Assembly (NCBI GenBank): GCA_020064725.1
Contig: JAGTWJ010000007.1
Span: 1-64,000 of the forward strand
Length of the DNA stretch: 64,000 bases
Origin: Drechslerella dactyloides
Lineage: Eukaryota; Ascomycota; Orbiliomycetes; Orbiliales; Orbiliaceae
Reading direction: 5' to 3'
A model generated the notes under the pieces. The model worked only from the letters and a program-made list of their open reading frames with translations. It did no database searches and had not been told where the DNA came from. Below, piece by piece: positions 11,095-23,800 of this stretch (its first letter is position 1; every line of letters starts with the position of its first letter). The translations under genes were made by a program, and so were the position numbers.

Positions 11095-11805
11095 ATGCAA
11101 TTCTTTACTTACACCCTCCTGCTTGCTGCTGTCCAAGGATCGCTCGGCGCTATCCTTGGTCGCACTGGTAATACGGGATGCAATGCGAACAAATGTGCCA
11201 GAGCGGTGACTGGTACTCGAAGCAAAGATCCTGATATGGCTTCCCGCACAGAGTTATGCTCCAGCTTTATGCGAACCACGATCGGGCCGTAAGTCCAAAA
11301 AGCATTCCCCCCCTTTTACTAACACTATTACTCAATACTAACGAAACCACCATATTTTAGTGGTACAACCATCGTACCAACCAAAATCCCTGCATACGCT
11401 ACCGCCTGCACCAACTCCGCAGCATACAGCAGTGCCTGTTCCTGCTGGGGCGTCACACCCACCACAGTCCCCACTTATCCATGCAACAATCCGGGAACCT
11501 GTGGCACCTTTGTCATAGTTAACGACGCTTCGTGTGGTCCTTTGAGCGTGTGTGTATGCGCCACTGATGCTGATGGCAGAAGTGTTTGCGTGCAGGACCA
11601 ATATTGTAGCGCCCCAACCTGCGAAACCGATAGCGACTGTGGGCTAGGAGGCATCTGCTGGGCAAGTAATTGCTGTGGTGTCAACATCTGCACTGTTCCA
11701 GGTACTGTCTGCGCTAATCCAGCGCGCGTATTGGCTCCTCGTAAAAGGGAAGCCAATGGGGGGAACTGCACAGGCGCCTATTGTGAGGAGGCCAAGCGAG
11801 GTTGA
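11095..11805 (+). CDS. Small secreted cysteine-rich protein
   Basis: Exons 11095-11288 and 11361-11805 (72-bp intron, phase 2) encode 212 residues. A signal peptide is evident (MQFFTYTLLLAAVQGSLGA). The N-terminal mature part, CNANKCARAVTG then CSSFMRTTIGP, and the block SACSCWGVTPTT resemble a widespread family of ascomycete extracellular proteins with CNxxxCxRAV near the start. The second half is denser in cysteine: CVCATD, CETDSDCGLGGICW and NCCGVNIC. Near the C-terminus a dibasic stretch RKREA is followed by NGGNCTGAYCEEAKRG; the KR-EA pair looks like a Kex2 plus dipeptidyl-aminopeptidase site. Secretion is well supported; function is unknown. It is isolated among relics, with an intact frame and a clear TATA box, so it is probably expressed. 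Confidence 0.85.
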
Positions 11806-13100
11806 TTATATTGTTCCCAACCCCACGAAACAAACCCACAAGGCGGAAAACTAGTCCTGTCATAAACAGAGAAATTCTCCTTGTAAATTCAACGCATAGA
11901 ATAGAGAAGTCTAAAGCTGCTTCCTCTGAATGATCAGACTATAGGGTTTGTAACCTTTGGTTTAAAATTGATTGATTTGATATAATATATGTTGAAACGT
12001 TCAGCTTGCTTATATATTCGACTCGCTTATTATCTACATTGCTTATATGTAGTTTCAATGGCAGCGCATCGGTATAGCACCTCACACATTTATTTCCTCT
12101 TACTGGGGCTTCAACTGTGTTCCGCTACACCGAGAGTGGTTTAAATCTGTAGCTAGTCTCTATTCTGATACATCAATTACACTATCATCGAACACCATGC
12201 TATTCTCTATCGACATACCTACTCGAGAAGCTACATTTCCGCCTTTTCAATACCAGGAGCCCGCAGGGTATTCCGTGTAGCCCGAGTTACGCGTACACTG
12301 CTGCTAGTCTCGCTACCAAATAGCAAACCTGGGAGCCCCCGCCTAAGAAGATTAAGAGGCTGAGAGCTCAGGCTCTTCTTGTCATCCAGATCTCGGTCAG
12401 AATCTGTGCGAATACTTCAAAATGCCCACCATAAAAGATATTACTCACATTATTGGCTTCATTTATCTGCTAATAGGCTGGTGCTTTCCGGGGAGCCTAT
12501 TTTGCGATTTTTATAGCAAAAAACAGTTATACTGTCAGATAATTTGTGCCATTCCGATATGAATGGCTGCTTTACTTGCTATTCTGATAAAAGACCCGAT
12601 AGTCGTTAACCTCTACTCAAACTTCTCAAATACTAGGCCTGTGTTTGGGTAATAACTATCAAACTGGTCAACATACACATTTTATTTCTTCCCTCAACCC
12701 ATAACTAAATCAAGATAGTATATATTCAACCAGCAAAGAAACCTAGATGATGGCAAGAACACTCGGGGACCGGGGCATCTTGAGCAACGAGTTAGACTTC
12801 ACAGTTATCAAGCTCCCCAGATCCCATACTGTACCAGACCCTACTGTTACTATGGTATTAGGCGCAGTGCCTTCATTGTCTGCTTGAGCCCAATACGTTT
12901 ACATTCGCACTCGGCTGCTCTTTGGGCTGATAGCGGTTCGTCTTTGAATAAAGAAGCAGATGAAGGGATAGTCTTTCCCATATCGTTTCTTACTTAAGTT
13001 CTTAGACTAAATTATTTGATGTGCCGGGAAACTTCTGCATCCCCCCCTTAAAATCCATGATGCTATCATATTCAGTTGTCGTCCCGGCTATTTCTCTAAA
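11806..13100. other. Intergenic, no supported gene
   Basis: No sizeable open frame on either strand. Includes short imperfect repeats of (A/T)TTGCTTATAT between about 12004 and 12050. Nothing else seen. Confidence 0.5.
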
Positions 13101-13485
13101 TCTATTGACGTAGGGCTCCTGGTGAGCAAGATGAATAGCGGAACGACAGCAGTGATGCCGAAGATGACCCAGTTGCTAATAGTCCCCAAGGAATGGTAGA
13201 GATGCCGAGCTGTATCGCGGTAGTAAAACTTATGATCCAGAAGCGATCTAATTCCGGACGAACGTCGCCACCCTGTTTAAGTTCGACAATATCAAAACGC
13301 ATGGAAACGTGGACTGAATCATGGCTTACTAGGCCGGCGGTTTCTAGAGCCTCAGTATCAGATAGTCTAGCTGCCTTTTCACCAGGCTGAGCTTCCATTC
13401 TTAGCTTATGATCGCGACCAATTCGTCCAGTAGCCAGGATTGGTTCGATCTTGTGTAGCCAGTGCGATGGTTGATGATTATACAC
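13094..13485 (-). pseudogene. Relic of a membrane-protein gene (unrecognised)
   Basis: Minus-strand translation gives SVHVSMRFDIVELKQGGD then RFWIISFTTAIQLG. An overlapping frame carries a convincing C-terminal end, YHSLGTISNWVIFGITAV followed by a hydrophobic run, RSPTSIDLEK and a stop. The hydrophobic segment and preceding helix are split over two frames, suggesting a frameshifted 3' end of a membrane protein. The 5' part is not recoverable. Confidence 0.35.
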
Positions 13486-13543
13486 GAAGAGCCTAGTGTT
13501 GATGAAATTAGCTGCTTATTCCTGAAACTAGTGATATTAAGGC

Positions 13544-13795
13544 ATGGGCGACCCATCCAAAGGAAAAATGCGATCGGTGTCAAGTAAACTCGAGAGAGCC
13601 TTCGGAAGGACTGGAAAAGATGCCGAACAATATGGCGATAGCCTTTTAGACAACATCTCCATCGATCGAGAGGAGAAAGGGGTGAAATATCTTTGGGATT
13701 CTGCTACTAATGAAAAAGCCTCGCCTGTGATAGATATCTCGAGATTTATAGGAAACTGGTTGTCTTGTATTAGGTTTATGAATGGGGAGCGTTAA
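13544..13795 (+). other. Open frame of 83 codons, doubtful
   Basis: An ATG-initiated frame (start MGDPSKGKMRSVSSKLERAF) is hydrophilic with a C-terminal hydrophobic patch. It is not recognised and lies in relic-rich DNA divergent from the membrane-protein relic. It may be chance or an exon of a former gene. Confidence 0.2.
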
Positions 13796-14359
13796 TAAGG
13801 AGACGGCGGGCGGTTGGTATTGTAATATCGAGGGTCGGTTACTGCGTTGACGTTCGTCTGTACATTTTGAGTTTCCCATATTTATACTTTTGTCACCGGG
13901 TCGACTTCACTTCCCCTCTTATAGTCTATCTGTAAACATGGTTCGAAACGTTGGCTAAGACTACAGGCAACCAATAAATTTTCTGCCAGACCCACTGGAT
14001 GCATAGTTCATTAATACAGCCTCGAGCGACATGTCAACGATGCATACTAGGCAACGCATGTCGACGGACTTTGCATCCAAGGGCTTTGCGCAAGGCTGCT
14101 CGGCGCCGCTCGAACCAGGACAGCAGGTCCAATACGTCGTTGTGTACTCAGCTGAAAAGCCAATTTACTGCTAACCAGTTTCTTGGGAGAGATTCTCGAT
14201 CTTCGACTTCCATCCTTCAGACTGACTGAGTCTGATACTAGTATCACACCCTAACATCGAAGTTAATTCGGCCAGCTTGAAACCAACACGTTGTTATAGC
14301 AGGCCCTCGACAGCACCATGAGAATGTGTCCAAAGGTAATATGAGTTAGCCCTCTTTGC

Positions 14360-15210
14360 ATGTGACGCGATCTAACGACAATTTGTCTCATCAGAAACGG
14401 AAACTCTGATTCGGGCCGGATTTCAGAGGATGTTAGATCTCATGACGTACCGGTCGCTCAAAATTCCTTTCATCGCCTATGCCTACAATAACGAGAAATT
14501 GCCTGGTTTCCAGGCAAATATGGAGATTGTGGAAAATTTTATTCGTGGGTTAAGAAATTCCGCTTCAATGTCGATTACCGCATGACCAGTTAGCGAAGGC
14601 TCTTTTATTGAACAGTTAGAGGCAATCTACGAGATACTAGAGAAAGGCTTCAAAAGTCTAAACCTTGGTGACAAACCACGCACTGAGTGGTGGTTGGAGA
14701 TGTGCACTAAGATCAGTGATGTCCAGTACCGATATGAAACCAAGATGGGGCACCGTACTGTTCCACGAAGTACTGATGGAACCTGCTTTTCTGTAGCTTA
14801 AAGTTAACTATGTCAGCTGAAGAAGAGAAGCCGAAGTACATAAGTCCGATTCTCTTCTGTGATATTGATGACAGTAATCTCGCCGACAACTGCACCCCAA
14901 ATTCTTACCATTTCTAAGAAATTTGAAGAGCGTAGATGGATTTTTGAGGACTTGTAAAAACATTTATACAAATAAGTGGAGTTCGTGTTAAGTGAGCCAA
15001 ACAAAGATGCAGTTCATGGCCACTAGGATTGGGAACTCGTCACACTCGAAACTCTACGACGTCTTGCAAATTTAGAAAAGTATGGAAATTGGAGAGAAAC
15101 GTCGCCAATACTACTCTGCGCGAAGTGGCAAGCCTGCACTCTCTCCTACAATACTTACCTATCAGGAAGATAACTGGTAAGACCTGCCACCCGAAGAACG
15201 AGATGATATT
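14360..15210 (+). pseudogene. Probable 5' remains of the NLR pseudogene
   Basis: Fragmentary plus-strand peptides upstream of the NACHT relic include MTYRSLKIPFIAYAYNNEKL (about 14440-14510) and, just before the NACHT part, a stretch reading DLPPEERDDI followed by GLVKVG. They alternate frames with stops. Their position suggests they belonged to the N-terminal effector part of the same NLR, but the domain cannot be identified. Confidence 0.3.
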
Positions 15211-15216
15211 GGCCTC

Positions 15217-15850
15217 GTGAAAGTAGGCACGGCATCGAGGGAGGCCTTGGCGGGGCTAATTTCAGTGCATGACTTGAGAGAGCTCCAGCCTGTGGACCAA
15301 AAGCACGTGCCCAATCGAAATTTCAGTCAAGGTCTGGCCGGGATTGGAAAATCTACTCTCGGATCTGCAGGCGGATCGCACACGCATACAGCTACGACAA
15401 GGAGCTTCGCCAGCTGCATGATTACGTGATTAATCTATGACTGAGGGAATCGGGTGCGCCCCGGCACTAGCGGTTGGAACAGTTGCTCTTCGACGGGTTT
15501 TCAAACCTGTACCACGAGGCCGCGAGTTTGCGGACAGGCTCGTCGACTTGTTTCCGAAGCCAGAACAGGATAACAAGAACTAACGGTCAAAAGAGCTTAG
15601 AATCCTATTTGTTCTGGACCGATTAGATGAAACGCGTGGATTTAGTGGCCTGGCGAAGCGCGAAATCTCTACTGGTGAAGTTGCTCCATAAGCCCAATAA
15701 TATCATCGTTCTATCTAGATCTGGAGTGGGTGACATGGTAGGTGTCAAGCCCATTGATCTCAGTCCAGAGGTAACAGCTCTCAGCAAAAAGAACATCGAG
15801 GCTTTTGTAGAAAGCCCTGGAATTGTTGCTATTGGGGATGCGGGGAGTTA
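15217..15850 (+). pseudogene. NACHT/NLR (STAND NTPase) pseudogene core
   Basis: A plus-strand frame contains ALAGLISVHDLRELQPVDQK, then the Walker A loop GLAGIGKSTL at 15331-15360. Immediately after, the homology continues in another frame (ICRRIAHAYSYDKELRQL, from 15363), showing a frameshift of a base or two. About 240 bp on, ELRILFVLDRLDE (15593-15631) is a Walker B motif, followed by NNIIVLSRSG (sensor-1-like) and IDLSPEVTAL. Stops separate these blocks. Order and spacing match a NACHT domain of fungal NLR/heterokaryon-incompatibility-type receptors. It is non-functional; no C-terminal repeat domain was clearly seen. Confidence 0.75.
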
Positions 15851-18800
15851 AATAGCTCATCAAAGGTAATAGAGTTCTGCAAGATATGATTCAGGTGCCG
15901 ATATACCTCGGTATTATGACTTTCAGCTGGGATGAACTCATATAACAAGATACTGAAGTACCAGCCACGGCAAGCGGTACCGGCCGCAAACTATAACACA
16001 GTGTTCTATTGGGCTGTCATGTCCAACCTCTGGCGAAAGGACATTCTGCGTCTAGTCAAACTGGACAACAGAGAGCTATATGTCGGAAGTTATCAACGCA
16101 GTGCGCGATCTGTACCACCTGGAGCGACCAGTACAACCGGAAATCGATCTTCTGGGCGGAGTTACAATCAAACAGTTTGAAAGAGGGCCAGCTCGAGTTC
16201 GCAAACTAAGACATAGATGACGCAATTGGACTACAAAAGACAAAGAGACCCCCTGCTGCCACTAAGCCTGGAGAGCAACCTCCGAAAGCTTTCATTCCTC
16301 CGAAAGACTCTAGCCGAAGCAAACATCATTTCCACAGCATCTTCCGCCTTACTCTCCAGGGATTTTTCGCGGCCGAATAGACGCCACACGACTCGGTCTG
16401 CATGAAGGATTATCTCAGCAAATACAGGTATAACCACCGCTACGAGGTTTCTGGCGCTTCGGAGCCGTCATGTACTTGCCAACTGCCGATTGAATACGTT
16501 CTTTGATCTTCCGGAAGAAGAGCCTCGGGACCTGGTAGGGTTATGACATTCGCGCTCAGTTGTACATTGGCTGAGCGAATGCGACAACCACCTAGATAAG
16601 CCTCGTCGAGACCTACTTGATGAAGTACTTTCAAAGTGGCTTGGTTTTAAGCTCAAGCTAGGCCTTTCGTCCACCATAGGGAGAGAAACAGGCTTCCCAG
16701 AGGAGATTTTGTTTAATTTGGCTAAATCCCACACCTCATTAACGCCGTCACAGATCATGGTTAAATGCCAACATTGACTGATAGTCTATGCTCGATGCTG
16801 ATAGATTGCTTTGAGGGAAACCCAGAGAAAAGCAAAAATATATCAAATATGCTGTCTGATTAGTTGATATCCTCCCAAGCTGTTATCGACAGACTTATTA
16901 GCATTGTAAACGAGAAAAATGGGGACCCGAGAATGAAAATCAGGACTAGCATTGTAAGTTAGCATCGAAATTCCCGGAAACTGTGGCCTTCTATGTGGCC
17001 AGTGTGCTGGAGACGTCGTAATGGCATTCTAAGACCATGAGTGGGACGGGGGCGGCAATTCTATCCTCCTAGTACAACAGCCATCGAACACTGAACGACA
17101 CATCTCAAAGCTCACATGTGCAGCGGATATTTGCTACAGCTGCCGGATTTGGCATCGGACTTCTTGGGGATGACTGGGGTGCTGCTATATAACAAAAGAG
17201 GACTGTTCTCTAGCAGAAATTTGTTGAGGGGCGACGACCGGTACTTGGCGTATCAGGCGCTACATGTACTGTATCAGCAGGAAGCGCGAAGTAAGACTGA
17301 AGCAATTCCAGATGTGAACAAAATTTCTGAGGAACAGTCGGTGCATGTGGGATTGACGCTCGGTATTCGGATGGACTTATCAGTACTATAGTCCAGACCC
17401 GATTCGCTGGATAATAGAGCAATTCCGATTTCCTTGTGCCAATAATGACCCTCAGTCCCATTGGCTCGAGTATAATATCTTTGTCTGGGGTTTTGATCAA
17501 TTGAGTAACCTTGCATTTTCTTCAACGTAAATACGGGCCTGACATGAGTAACTGGAACAGGTGGTACGAAATTGAAAGCATACTGCTGAATTCCCAGTGC
17601 ACAGATATACAGAGCCTGGTCTGATACTCAACCGGAAAGCGAATTTGGCGTCGGCGCTACTGGATAAGCAAATTACTTTTCAGTTTGGATAACTATGACA
17701 TATATATTCGGCGAGATACCTATGGTGCCTTAGGTTACCGGCTGGCGGTCCTCGAGATGATACCAGCCAGTACAAAAACGCCCAGAAAACTCGCGTTTTG
17801 ATAACGCAAGTTCGATGTATCCTTGGGGCCTCTACAGCCCAAAGTCTCTTTCATCTGAACAGCTGTACCTATAAAAGAGCTTGTAGAATGCGGCAGTGCA
17901 TCCGGAGACGATCATTCAACGGCGCCTGGAATTCTTATCATTGAATTGTCGTTGCCCATAACAAGCATACACGCCATATTCGGATATGCCGAGAAGTCGG
18001 ACTGGATGTAGTGGGAAAATGTTGTCGTGTTCGAACCGCTGAGGAGTTCTACCGCTACGCCAACTGTATTGCCCTCCCCCTTCGCAACATTCATCTGTAG
18101 CAGTCTACTGCGATTATTATAGTCGTATGGATGAACGGGGACAGTCTAGATTGGGATGACCCTGGCATAACATAAGAACATCGTCTGCTTAAGGTAGATC
18201 CGGCACGTAGACAGAAATTTCAAGAAGCTTAGGAGGATTTAGGCATATCTCAACCGCAACCAATAATCTTTGAAATAAAGAATAAGTGGAAGATCCACTA
18301 TCGTATGGCCGATAATAAAAGACTCGCTCGCGGTAGTACCAGTCACCTAGGGGAACCTCCTGCTCACCAAAGTACCGTCTTGCCACGAGCAGCTACGGCA
18401 AGCGGAAGCACGAATCAAACATCAAAATAACGTCCTGTTGTGACTATTAATATTATTTGAAGATCAATAAGTACTTATTTATTTACATACTAGAGCCTAG
18501 TTTATTCAATCTATATTCGCGGCGTTGTTCAATTCTGTTAATTATATATATTAACTGTAAAGTTGTAGAGAAGGCTTCTTCTTTTAACAGTTAATTGATA
18601 GAAACAGGTAGAACGGACACGCGAGCCCGTAGCACGACGTTCAGGGTTTCAAATTATAGACAGCTAAGGTGCGGCAGATACTATAGTACTAGGCCAACAA
18701 TATTTACCTACACCTTATATCAATAAAACACATCAATAGTCAATTTCGTTTTCTATCTGACAGAGTCTGCTCTTTAAAGTATTTAGAATAATATTATAAA

Positions 18801-20850
18801 GTATAAGCAGTTATTCAATATAACTTTTAAAATATTGATTTTATATTCAGAAATTATAAAGATGATTAGGCATTCCTATCCTGTATATCCTCCTTTGATT
18901 CAATATTTTATTTAGCTAATCACAATTTAGTCTTAATTAATTACTTAGATACTTAGATCCTTAAGTACTTGATATATTATAAATACTACACTTTTGGACT
19001 CGCTGGACTTCGAGTTGGCAAGCACAAAGCTATTAAGAGTTTTCAGATCTATAGTCCCTTTTGATGAGACCTTTAGCACCGCACTATAATGCGAGATCCG
19101 ATTCCGTATTTAGACAAATAAAAGAACCCAATCCTCAGCCTCACCAACGCCTCAATACCAACCAGCGGTCCAATCCCGGTCGTTTGTCTGCCGACTATGT
19201 CATCGAGGCTCCCAACCCCGGATTTTTTTAGCACTTTATTGACCCCGCTTCATGCCGGCCCTGAATTTGCATGCAGGTCCCCACAACAGCTAGTTTACGC
19301 TAGCTATTTTTATCGGATTAGACCGGAAGATACCGGTGCCTAAAATTAACAGATGTCTTCCTTCTTATAGCTCCGAAAATTTCTTTGTATATAGGCGCGT
19401 CCAGTGCTCCCGAATCAGTGACATTTTCCAGCAGAAGTCGACCGACCCCGTCTTTGAAGTCAAAGGACAATTAGGACGGATTGCAGCGAACTATTGATCC
19501 AGGTGGAGACGTTCCCTTTGCTGAAGGAGGTCAGTGCAGTGGCATGGAAAGAGGGCTCGGCAAAAGGGAGCCAATTGCTGCCAGTATTTCAGCAAATTTC
19601 TTGCTAAAGTATGCAGTCATCAATAGGACAATATTGCAGGTAGCTGCGAGGCAATGCTACGTCGATTTTGACTTGGCGCCTGAGGGCCAATCGGGTTTCG
19701 GATGCGTTGCCGTGAATGTCAAGGTTCTCAGCTTGGCCAAAGATGCAACTGGTCTTCGAGACCCATCGTTGGATATATTGTCAACCACATTATGTAAAGG
19801 ATCGCCTAGGCGATATCTATTACCGGTACCTCATTACATACGAATTGTTCATTTTCTAAGCATTATAAAGATAAGATATATACATAGACATAAAGTGGGA
19901 TAGAAATGGTAGCTGGTGTTGGGAAGCGCCGCTGAGAGATTTCACAACATGAGATCCTGCATCCTCCTGTCGTCGCACGGGATAATCTGACCCCTTGCCA
20001 CTCGGGGCTAACCATTCTTGCTCCTCACGTTACATTTTCGCTAGCCAGAAGCGCATTCCCGGGGTTGGAGCGACCTTTTACGTAATAGATCAACAGGAAC
20101 GAATAACAAAGCGACAATAGATCCGAAGGCCAGCTAGCTGAGCCTGATAAATGCACCAACTTGCTAGATGACAACCTACAAAATGGGGACTTGGATATAG
20201 TTCCTGGGTGGTATAGTTATATCTCTAGGACCCGATCTAGCTAGGTCAGCCGGGTCAAAACGCTGACCGAAGTTTTGACAGCCGTAGCCATGCGACCGAA
20301 AGATAAATCCCGGAGAGGATTTGGCCGAACGACTCGTGCGTTTGTTTGCTTTTACGGAACCGATCCGGGTTGAAGTCTGGGGTAACCAGGGGCGGCTCGA
20401 GCGGGAGTGGAGCATGTGGGCCATTATCCCTCGCTTCTATCACACACACACGGGCGTGCATTAAGGTCGGACACGTCATTGCATGTGCCGTCCGCCAAGA
20501 TCATGCAGACGTCCAATCCGATGTCAGTAATCACCAACGACGGCAAAATTAAACTGTATACGAGGTCCCGATTTGGTCATAAATAATAATATTATTCATT
20601 ATTCTCATAGAGCGAGGCCAAAAAACTCGCCGTTAAACTCAAAATTTCCTTTGTCCCAAAGCAACAACGCAAAAATAGCACGAGGGCAATCTGGGTCGGG
20701 TTGACCGGCAGTAAAAGAGCGACTTGGTAACCGAAACGGCTTGCAATCAAAGAAAAATACCTCGTTTTCGTTATTTTTGTGTATCCCAAGCCTTGGCGAC
20801 TGGATGACCCCACCGAGCGAGCCTTCGCTTACCGGTATACCAACCCGTTT
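15851..20850. other. Relic-rich region without intact genes
   Basis: Broken plus-strand frames from 15932 to 16790 (for example RYNHRYEVSGASE and RHVLANCRLNTFFDLPEEE) probably trail from the NLR relic. Open frames at 17116-17391 (+), 17912-18094 (-), 18189-18386 (-), 19481-19903 (+) and 20176-20424 (-) have no recognisable domains. 18430-19000 is AT-rich. I cannot support any functional gene here. Confidence 0.45.
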
Positions 20851-23800
20851 TTACGAACACTTTCCGTCACGGCATGTAGGATACGACCAATAACTCTTTT
20901 TTTCGCACTATAGAGTTATTAGTATGCGGGGTCAATGTCGAATGAACGAACAAAGGAACTAAGTATTTACCTTTTTACCGCAGTCACCGCAATTCTTGAT
21001 GTCATTCGAAACGTTTGTGCAAGAACCGCTACAGCATTTCTTGCCGTAATCGCACTGTAACAGTACGCAGTTAGTATTGATATTCATAATAACTGAAAGA
21101 GTATACTGACCTTTTTACCGCAACCGCCGCAGTTCTTGTCATCTCCCCAAACGTTTATACAAGAACCACCACAGCATTTCTTGCCGTTATCACACTATAA
21201 AAGTAAGCAGCTGTTAGTATCAATATTCAAAATAACCTAAAAAGGTATTAGTATACTTACTTTATTACCGCAACGGCCACAGTTGTTTTCGTCTGTCCAA
21301 AACGTTGATGTTTTCTTGCAAGTGCCACCGCAGCAGGTTTCGCCGGCACCACACTATACAATTATTAATATCTATTCGAATACGTTCCCACTATTCATGA
21401 AAAATAAGTCTTTACCTTGTTACCGCAACGGCCACAGTTCTTCTCGTCTGTCCAAAACGTTGATGTTTTCGTGCAAGAGCCACCGCAGCAGGTTTCGCCG
21501 GCACCGCACTAAATGATTATTAATATTTATTTGAATATATTCCTAACATTCAAAAAGAATGAGATTTTACCTTGTTACCGCAACGACCGCAGTTGTTTTG
21601 GTCTGTCCAAAATGTTGATATTTTTGTGCAAGAGCCACCGCAGCAGGTCTCGCCGTAACCGCACTATATAATCATTAAGATCTAAGTATATTTAAAACAA
21701 CAATCGTGTTCACAAGTCCTTACCTTCTTGTCGCAAGAACCACAGTTATTCTGGTCTGTTAGCGGCTTCTTACAAGAGCCACCGCAGCAAATCTCGCCGG
21801 CACCACACTGTACATCTATTAACATCTATATCCACAATAGCTCAAGGAATACTTACCTTATTACCGCAGCGGCCGCAGTTTTTCTCGTCTGTTGAGAAAT
21901 CTGACCACTTTTTACAGGAGCCACCGCAGCAAGTCTTGCCGTGATCACACTAGATGTCGATTAATATCTACACTTCAAGGATATATATCGCTCAAGGAGG
22001 GCTTACCTTGTTACCGCAGCGACCGCAGTTTTTCTCGTCCGACCAGAAATCTGACGATTTTTTACAAGAGCCACCACAGCAAGTCTCGCCGTAATCACAC
22101 TAGATATCGGTTAGTATCTAGACTTCGAGGATATATATCGCTTAAGGAGAACTTACTTTGTTACCGCAGCGGCCGCAGTTATTCTCGTCCGACCAGAACT
22201 CTGATACTTTTTTACAAGAGCCACCGCAGCAAGTCTCGCCGTAGCCACACTATATATCGATTAATATCCACGGTTAAAGCAGCTAAAAGAGATCTTACCT
22301 TGTTACCGCAACGGCCGCAGTTGTCGTTGTCTGTTAACGCCTTACAAGTGCCGCCGCAGCAAGTCTCGCCGTAACCACACTATATATCGATTAGTATCCA
22401 TGGTTAAAACAGCTAAAAGAGATCTTACCTTGTTACCGCAACGGCCGCAGTTATCATTGTCTGTTAACGCCTTACAAATGCCGCCGCAGCACGATTTACC
22501 AGCATCACACTATATTACTATTAGTATCTATACCTGAAAAATAGATAGCAGAATTTAAGAAGCTCACTTTATTACCACAGGTGCCGCAGTTATTGTTGTC
22601 TGTCAACGCTTTGCAAGTGCCGCCGCAGCACGATTTACCAGTATCGCACTATATTACTGTTAGTATCTATACCTGAAAACTAGGTAACAGAATTTTAGAA
22701 GCCCACCTTATTACCACAGGTGCCGCAGTTGTCGTTGTCTGTCAACGCCTTGCAAGTGCCACCGCAGCACGATTTACCGACACCACACTATATTACTATA
22801 AGTATCTATACCTGAAAAGCAGATAGTAGAATTTTAGAAGCTCACCTTATTGCCACAGGTGCCGCAGTTATCGTTGTCTGTCAACGCCTTGCAAGTGCCG
22901 CCGCAGCACGATTTACCGGCATCGCACTATATATATATACTACCGTTAGTATCTATACTTGAAAAAGTAGATAACAGAAGCTCACCTTATTGCCACAGGT
23001 GCCGCAGTTATTATTGTCTGTCAACGCTGTGCAAGTGCCGCCGCAGCACGATTTACCAGCGCCACACTATATAGCTGTTAATATCTACACCTAAAGAGTT
23101 GATAATAGAGAGCTTACCTTATTGCCACAACTGCCACAGTTATAATTGTCTGTCAACGCCTTACAAGTGCCGCCGCAGCACGATTTACCACCATCACACT
23201 AAATAGCTGTTAGTATCCATATTTAAAAGGTTAGATAACAGAGAATTTACCTTGTTACCGCAGCGGCCACAGTTATAATTGTCTGTTAGTGCCGTGCAAG
23301 AGCCGCCGCAGCACGATTTACCGATGTCACACTGTATACCCGTTAGTACCTATGCTCAAAGGGGATAACGGAGTATTGACCTTTTTGCCGCAACGGCCGC
23401 AGTTATCCTTGTCCCACTTCGTGTTCTTGCATTTACCCCAACAACACTTCTGGCCGTAGCCCTCACACTACAAAACTTTTAGTATATACGCTCGAAGAAG
23501 CTTTACGAAAATGGGTCTACCTTTTTGCCACAGGCACCACAATTCTTTGCATCCTGATGTAAGTCCTTGCAGCCGCTGTCACTCTGGCCACAGCAATATT
23601 TTTTATAGCCGCAGTCAGGTTTGGTTTGAGGTTTGATCTCAAGGCATTCGGTACAGGCCTCGCGAAACTTTTGAGGGTCGCACCACTTCCCCCAGTTGGT
23701 TGGGACACCAGGGTCTGACGTGATTGTGCTAGCGACCCGCAGGTTAGGAGAGTATTCGTAGGGAGAAAAAAGGAGAAGCCACTAACCAGTAACCATTCGG

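Noticed and set aside
19481..19903. 140-codon open frame
   Set aside because: Starts with an ATG but shows no domain or conserved pattern; sits in relic-rich DNA and could be chance or a worn exon.
21892..22374. Plus-strand 160-codon repetitive frame across the module array
   Set aside because: It runs through introns and exons of the minus-strand gene on the wrong strand; its repetitiveness is a shadow of the modules.
20971..23467. Regular repeat array that could be taken for a CRISPR or satellite
   Set aside because: The repeats translate as cysteine modules with matching splice sites on the minus strand, vary in a codon-aware way, and the organism is a eukaryote.
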